A stretch of 8,116 bases of DNA from positions 1-8,116 of the forward strand of contig CALCNS010000337.1 in NCBI GenBank assembly GCA_937897315.1, in the 5' to 3' direction. Made by a program: the position numbers and the translations under genes. The stretch's first letter is position 1. Every line of letters starts with the position of its first letter. Below, piece by piece: positions 6,425 through 8,116 of this stretch. The DNA comes from an uncultured Bacillota bacterium. GTDB lineage: Bacteria; Bacillota; JAAYKD01. The notes under the pieces are model-generated. The model was not told the origin of the DNA. It made no database searches and saw only the letters and a program-made list of their open reading frames with translations.

Positions 6425-7282
6425 TCACACCGACTCATTCATTTTTAATACTAATCCGACTTGAACACCTGGAAAAAAGTTCGTATCTTGGTAGGTTTCT
6501 TTCCCTTGTCGAATGCTTAGCAATCCACTTCCAGAGCGCAAATAAAACTTTCCTTGGAATGGTTGTAAAGACTTCACTACGTTCGCTAATCCATGGCCTC
6601 TTCCTAGCTCATTGCTAGCCGATGTTCCCTGTTGCAAAGCAAAATGCAACACTTCGGCTTCACTCCAATGTTGAACCGGATGATTCTGTGATAAACTTCC
6701 ACGTAAACCAATCCCTAAGTCCGCCAAAGCAATGTGAATCTCTCTACTTGTTTGACCGCGATAACTCTGAACCGCTATGTAACCTCGATCCCTACTATGT
6801 TGAGGTATATTCTGACACAACTCCGATAACAGCGTACAAAAAAGACGTTGATCCCTGGTCAATGGCTGCTGTTCGGTTTGCATGAGTTTCTGAATACTTT
6901 GAATAAAAAGCTGAACAAGTGCAGGGACATCATCCTCTTCCCGAAAAACCTGAACTGGAATTAGCCAGATTTCATCTCGTTCCAAGTATGAAATGGGATG
7001 ATTGGGAATCAGGGATGCAAATGGAGCAATTTCACGCAAAAAACCACTTCGGTTTAAGTATTGAAGCACTTTCTCATTCCGAGGAAGGTACACCCAAACA
7101 CGGTCTAACACCATCGATAGGTATCGAATATAGGATAACAACATCATCATACCAAATGGATCGATGAATTGTAAATCCCGGAGCGAGACCGCTTGCTTCA
7201 TTCCAATCTTAGGTTGCAAGCGATCCAAAGCAGTTACTGTATTCAGGTCAGTCAAACGAAAAGGAAGGTTGAGAAAATTCAT
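6425..7282 (-). CDS. STAS-like/HATPase-domain protein of unknown function
   Basis: This 285-residue soluble protein appears to combine two regulatory modules. Residues about 1-95 look like a STAS-type fold (DLQFIDPFGMMMLLSYIRYL, 36-55). Residues about 140-285 form a GHKL-type ATPase domain with an N box (E154, N158, H162 in SELCQNIPQHS), a G1 box DLGIG (188-192), a G2 box GRGHGL (227-232) and a closing strand GVQVGLVLKM. No phospho-acceptor histidine domain or membrane segment is seen, so it resembles anti-sigma-type or switch ATPases more than a sensor kinase; its target is unknown. The start was placed at ATG 7282, with GGGAGG seven bases upstream. The ATG at 7297, five codons earlier, lacks a ribosome site. 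It begins 20 bases after cinA, suggesting co-transcription with it. Confidence 0.75.
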   Translation of the reverse strand: MNFLNLPFRLTDLNTVTALDRLQPKIGMKQAVSLRDLQFIDPFGMMMLLSYIRYLSMVLDRVWVYLPRNEKVLQYLNRSGFLREIAPFASLIPNHPISYLERDEIWLIPVQVFREEDDVPALVQLFIQSIQKLMQTEQQPLTRDQRLFCTLLSELCQNIPQHSRDRGYIAVQSYRGQTSREIHIALADLGIGLRGSLSQNHPVQHWSEAEVLHFALQQGTSASNELGRGHGLANVVKSLQPFQGKFYLRSGSGLLSIRQGKETYQDTNFFPGVQVGLVLKMNESV

Positions 7283-7289
7283 CCTCGTC

Positions 7290-7295
7290 CCTCCC
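7290..7295 (-). promoter_or_regulatory. Shine-Dalgarno deciding the STAS/HATPase gene start
   Basis: GGGAGG on the minus strand lies seven bases before ATG 7282 and inside the first codons of the longer frame from 7297. The longer start has only CGGTAATTAG upstream, so the shorter protein is preferred. Confidence 0.7.
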
Positions 7296-7302
7296 ATTCT
7301 AA

Positions 7303-8116
7303 TTACCGAATCTCTTGTAGTAAGAGATTTGCGGCATTCTTAGCTGCGCGCATTTTAATCTGTATACGACTGCCACTCAGATTTATTTTTTTTGTTTTCA
7401 TTCCCTGCGGACCATACAGTGCTAACCAGACAAGTCCAACCGGTTTATCGGTACTACCACCACCCGGTCCGGCTATACCGCTAACAGCCAAACCGAAATC
7501 ACATCCCGCGATAACGGCGGCATGTCGAGCCATCTCTTGTACCGTCTCCTCACTGACTGCACCAAATACTTGAAGCGTCTCATCAGGTACTTGTAGCTCA
7601 TCCATTTTGCTCTCATTGGAATAAGTCACCCAACCTCGCATAAAGAATCTTGATGCATTGGGTATGTCGGTTAAGCTACTGGCAATTAACCCTCCTGTGC
7701 ACGATTCAGCGACAGCTAAGGTGTAGCCTTTCGCAATCATTTGATGTGCCACAGCAGAAAATATGGTTTCATCATCAAAGCCATAGATAAACGCGCCCAC
7801 CCGTTGTGCAACTTTTTGATACAACGCGTCTAGCTTCACATCGGCTTCCTCTTGACTTGAAGCTCTCGTTGTTAATCTCATTTGGACTTCACCCATTCCG
7901 GCATAAAGTGCCATGGTCGGGTCCTGCTGACTACGCATTAAATCCAGAACTTCCATTTCTAGCGCTGACTCGCCAATGCCGAAAAACTTTAAACTTCGGT
8001 GGAATAGATGTTGGCTCAAATCATAAAAGCGAGCCAACAATGGCACGACTTCATTCTCGAACATCGCTTCCATTTCCCATGGCGGTCCTGGAAGTAAAAA
8101 CACCCATTGTTTCCCA
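7303..8116 (-). CDS. cinA: CinA family protein with C-terminal nicotinamide mononucleotide deamidase domain (5' end cut off)
   Basis: About 270 C-terminal residues of CinA are present. The frame stays open to the right edge (GKQWVFLLPGPPWEM at the edge), so the GTG at 8103 is an internal valine and not the start. Full CinA is roughly 410-420 residues, so most of the MoaB/MogA-like N-terminal domain lies outside. The LLPGPPWEM motif that ends this domain is seen, then a middle region, then the CinA C-terminal domain. That domain has AESCTGG (7710-7690), WVTYSNESK and VSGIAGPGGGSTDKPVG. The Ser, Tyr and Lys in the first two segments are spaced as in stand-alone PncC-type NMN deamidases, so deamidation of NMN to nicotinate mononucleotide for NAD recycling is likely. 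In many Bacillota cinA sits by recA, but here the next gene is the STAS/HATPase protein. Confidence 0.95.
   Translation of the reverse strand, partial: GKQWVFLLPGPPWEMEAMFENEVVPLLARFYDLSQHLFHRSLKFFGIGESALEMEVLDLMRSQQDPTMALYAGMGEVQMRLTTRASSQEEADVKLDALYQKVAQRVGAFIYGFDDETIFSAVAHQMIAKGYTLAVAESCTGGLIASSLTDIPNASRFFMRGWVTYSNESKMDELQVPDETLQVFGAVSEETVQEMARHAAVIAGCDFGLAVSGIAGPGGGSTDKPVGLVWLALYGPQGMKTKKINLSGSRIQIKMRAAKNAANLLLQEIR

Noticed and set aside
7193..7573. Plus-strand open frame of 126 codons opposite cinA and the STAS/HATPase gene
   Set aside because: It overlaps two well-supported genes in antisense and has low-complexity, non-family-like content.
8101..8103. GTG at 8103 as the start of cinA
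   Set aside because: The frame stays open to the edge, and the residues before it (GKQW) continue the CinA motif leading into LLPGPP, so the gene is cut by the window.

Overview
The window is a tightly packed stretch of a bacterial chromosome in which all ten genes lie on the minus strand and read from the right edge towards the left. Moderate base composition (mid-40s % GC by eye), strong purine-rich Shine-Dalgarno sites, overlapping or nearly touching genes, and the gene families themselves (butyrate kinase, phosphate butyryltransferase, CinA, ferredoxin-linked 2-oxoacid oxidoreductase) suggest a Bacillota with anaerobic metabolism. The genus cannot be named from the sequence.

Layout in transcription order: (1) the 3' part of cinA (7303-8116, cut by the right edge); (2) a 285-residue protein with a STAS-like N-terminal part and a HATPase C-terminal domain, of unknown role (6425-7282); (3) a 75-base A-rich gap, the only real non-coding space in the window; (4) butyrate kinase copy 1 (5291-6349); (5) phosphate butyryltransferase with a probable TTG start (4369-5271); (6) butyrate kinase copy 2 (3286-4359); (7) an uncharacterised cysteine-free P-loop NTPase (2610-3293); (8) a small 2x[4Fe-4S] ferredoxin subunit (2384-2587); (9-11) the alpha (VorB-like), beta (TPP) and gamma subunits of a 2-oxoacid:ferredoxin oxidoreductase (1314-2372, 566-1312, 31-564). 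A strong Shine-Dalgarno sequence at the left edge indicates that the operon continues.

Inferred pathway: a branched-chain 2-oxoacid (for example 2-ketoisovalerate from valine) is oxidatively decarboxylated by the four-subunit oxidoreductase to an acyl-CoA, CO2 and reduced ferredoxin. Ptb converts the acyl-CoA to an acyl phosphate, and Buk transfers the phosphate to ADP, giving ATP and a branched-chain acid. This resembles the ptb-buk-bkd operon of aerobic bacilli, with the NAD-linked Bkd dehydrogenase replaced by a ferredoxin-linked enzyme. The pathway could also run in reverse to activate branched-chain acids.

The least explained parts are the P-loop protein embedded among the catabolic genes, the two clearly diverged butyrate kinases flanking one ptb, and the STAS/HATPase protein between cinA and the operon. 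No RNA genes, mobile elements, CRISPR arrays or convincing terminators were seen.
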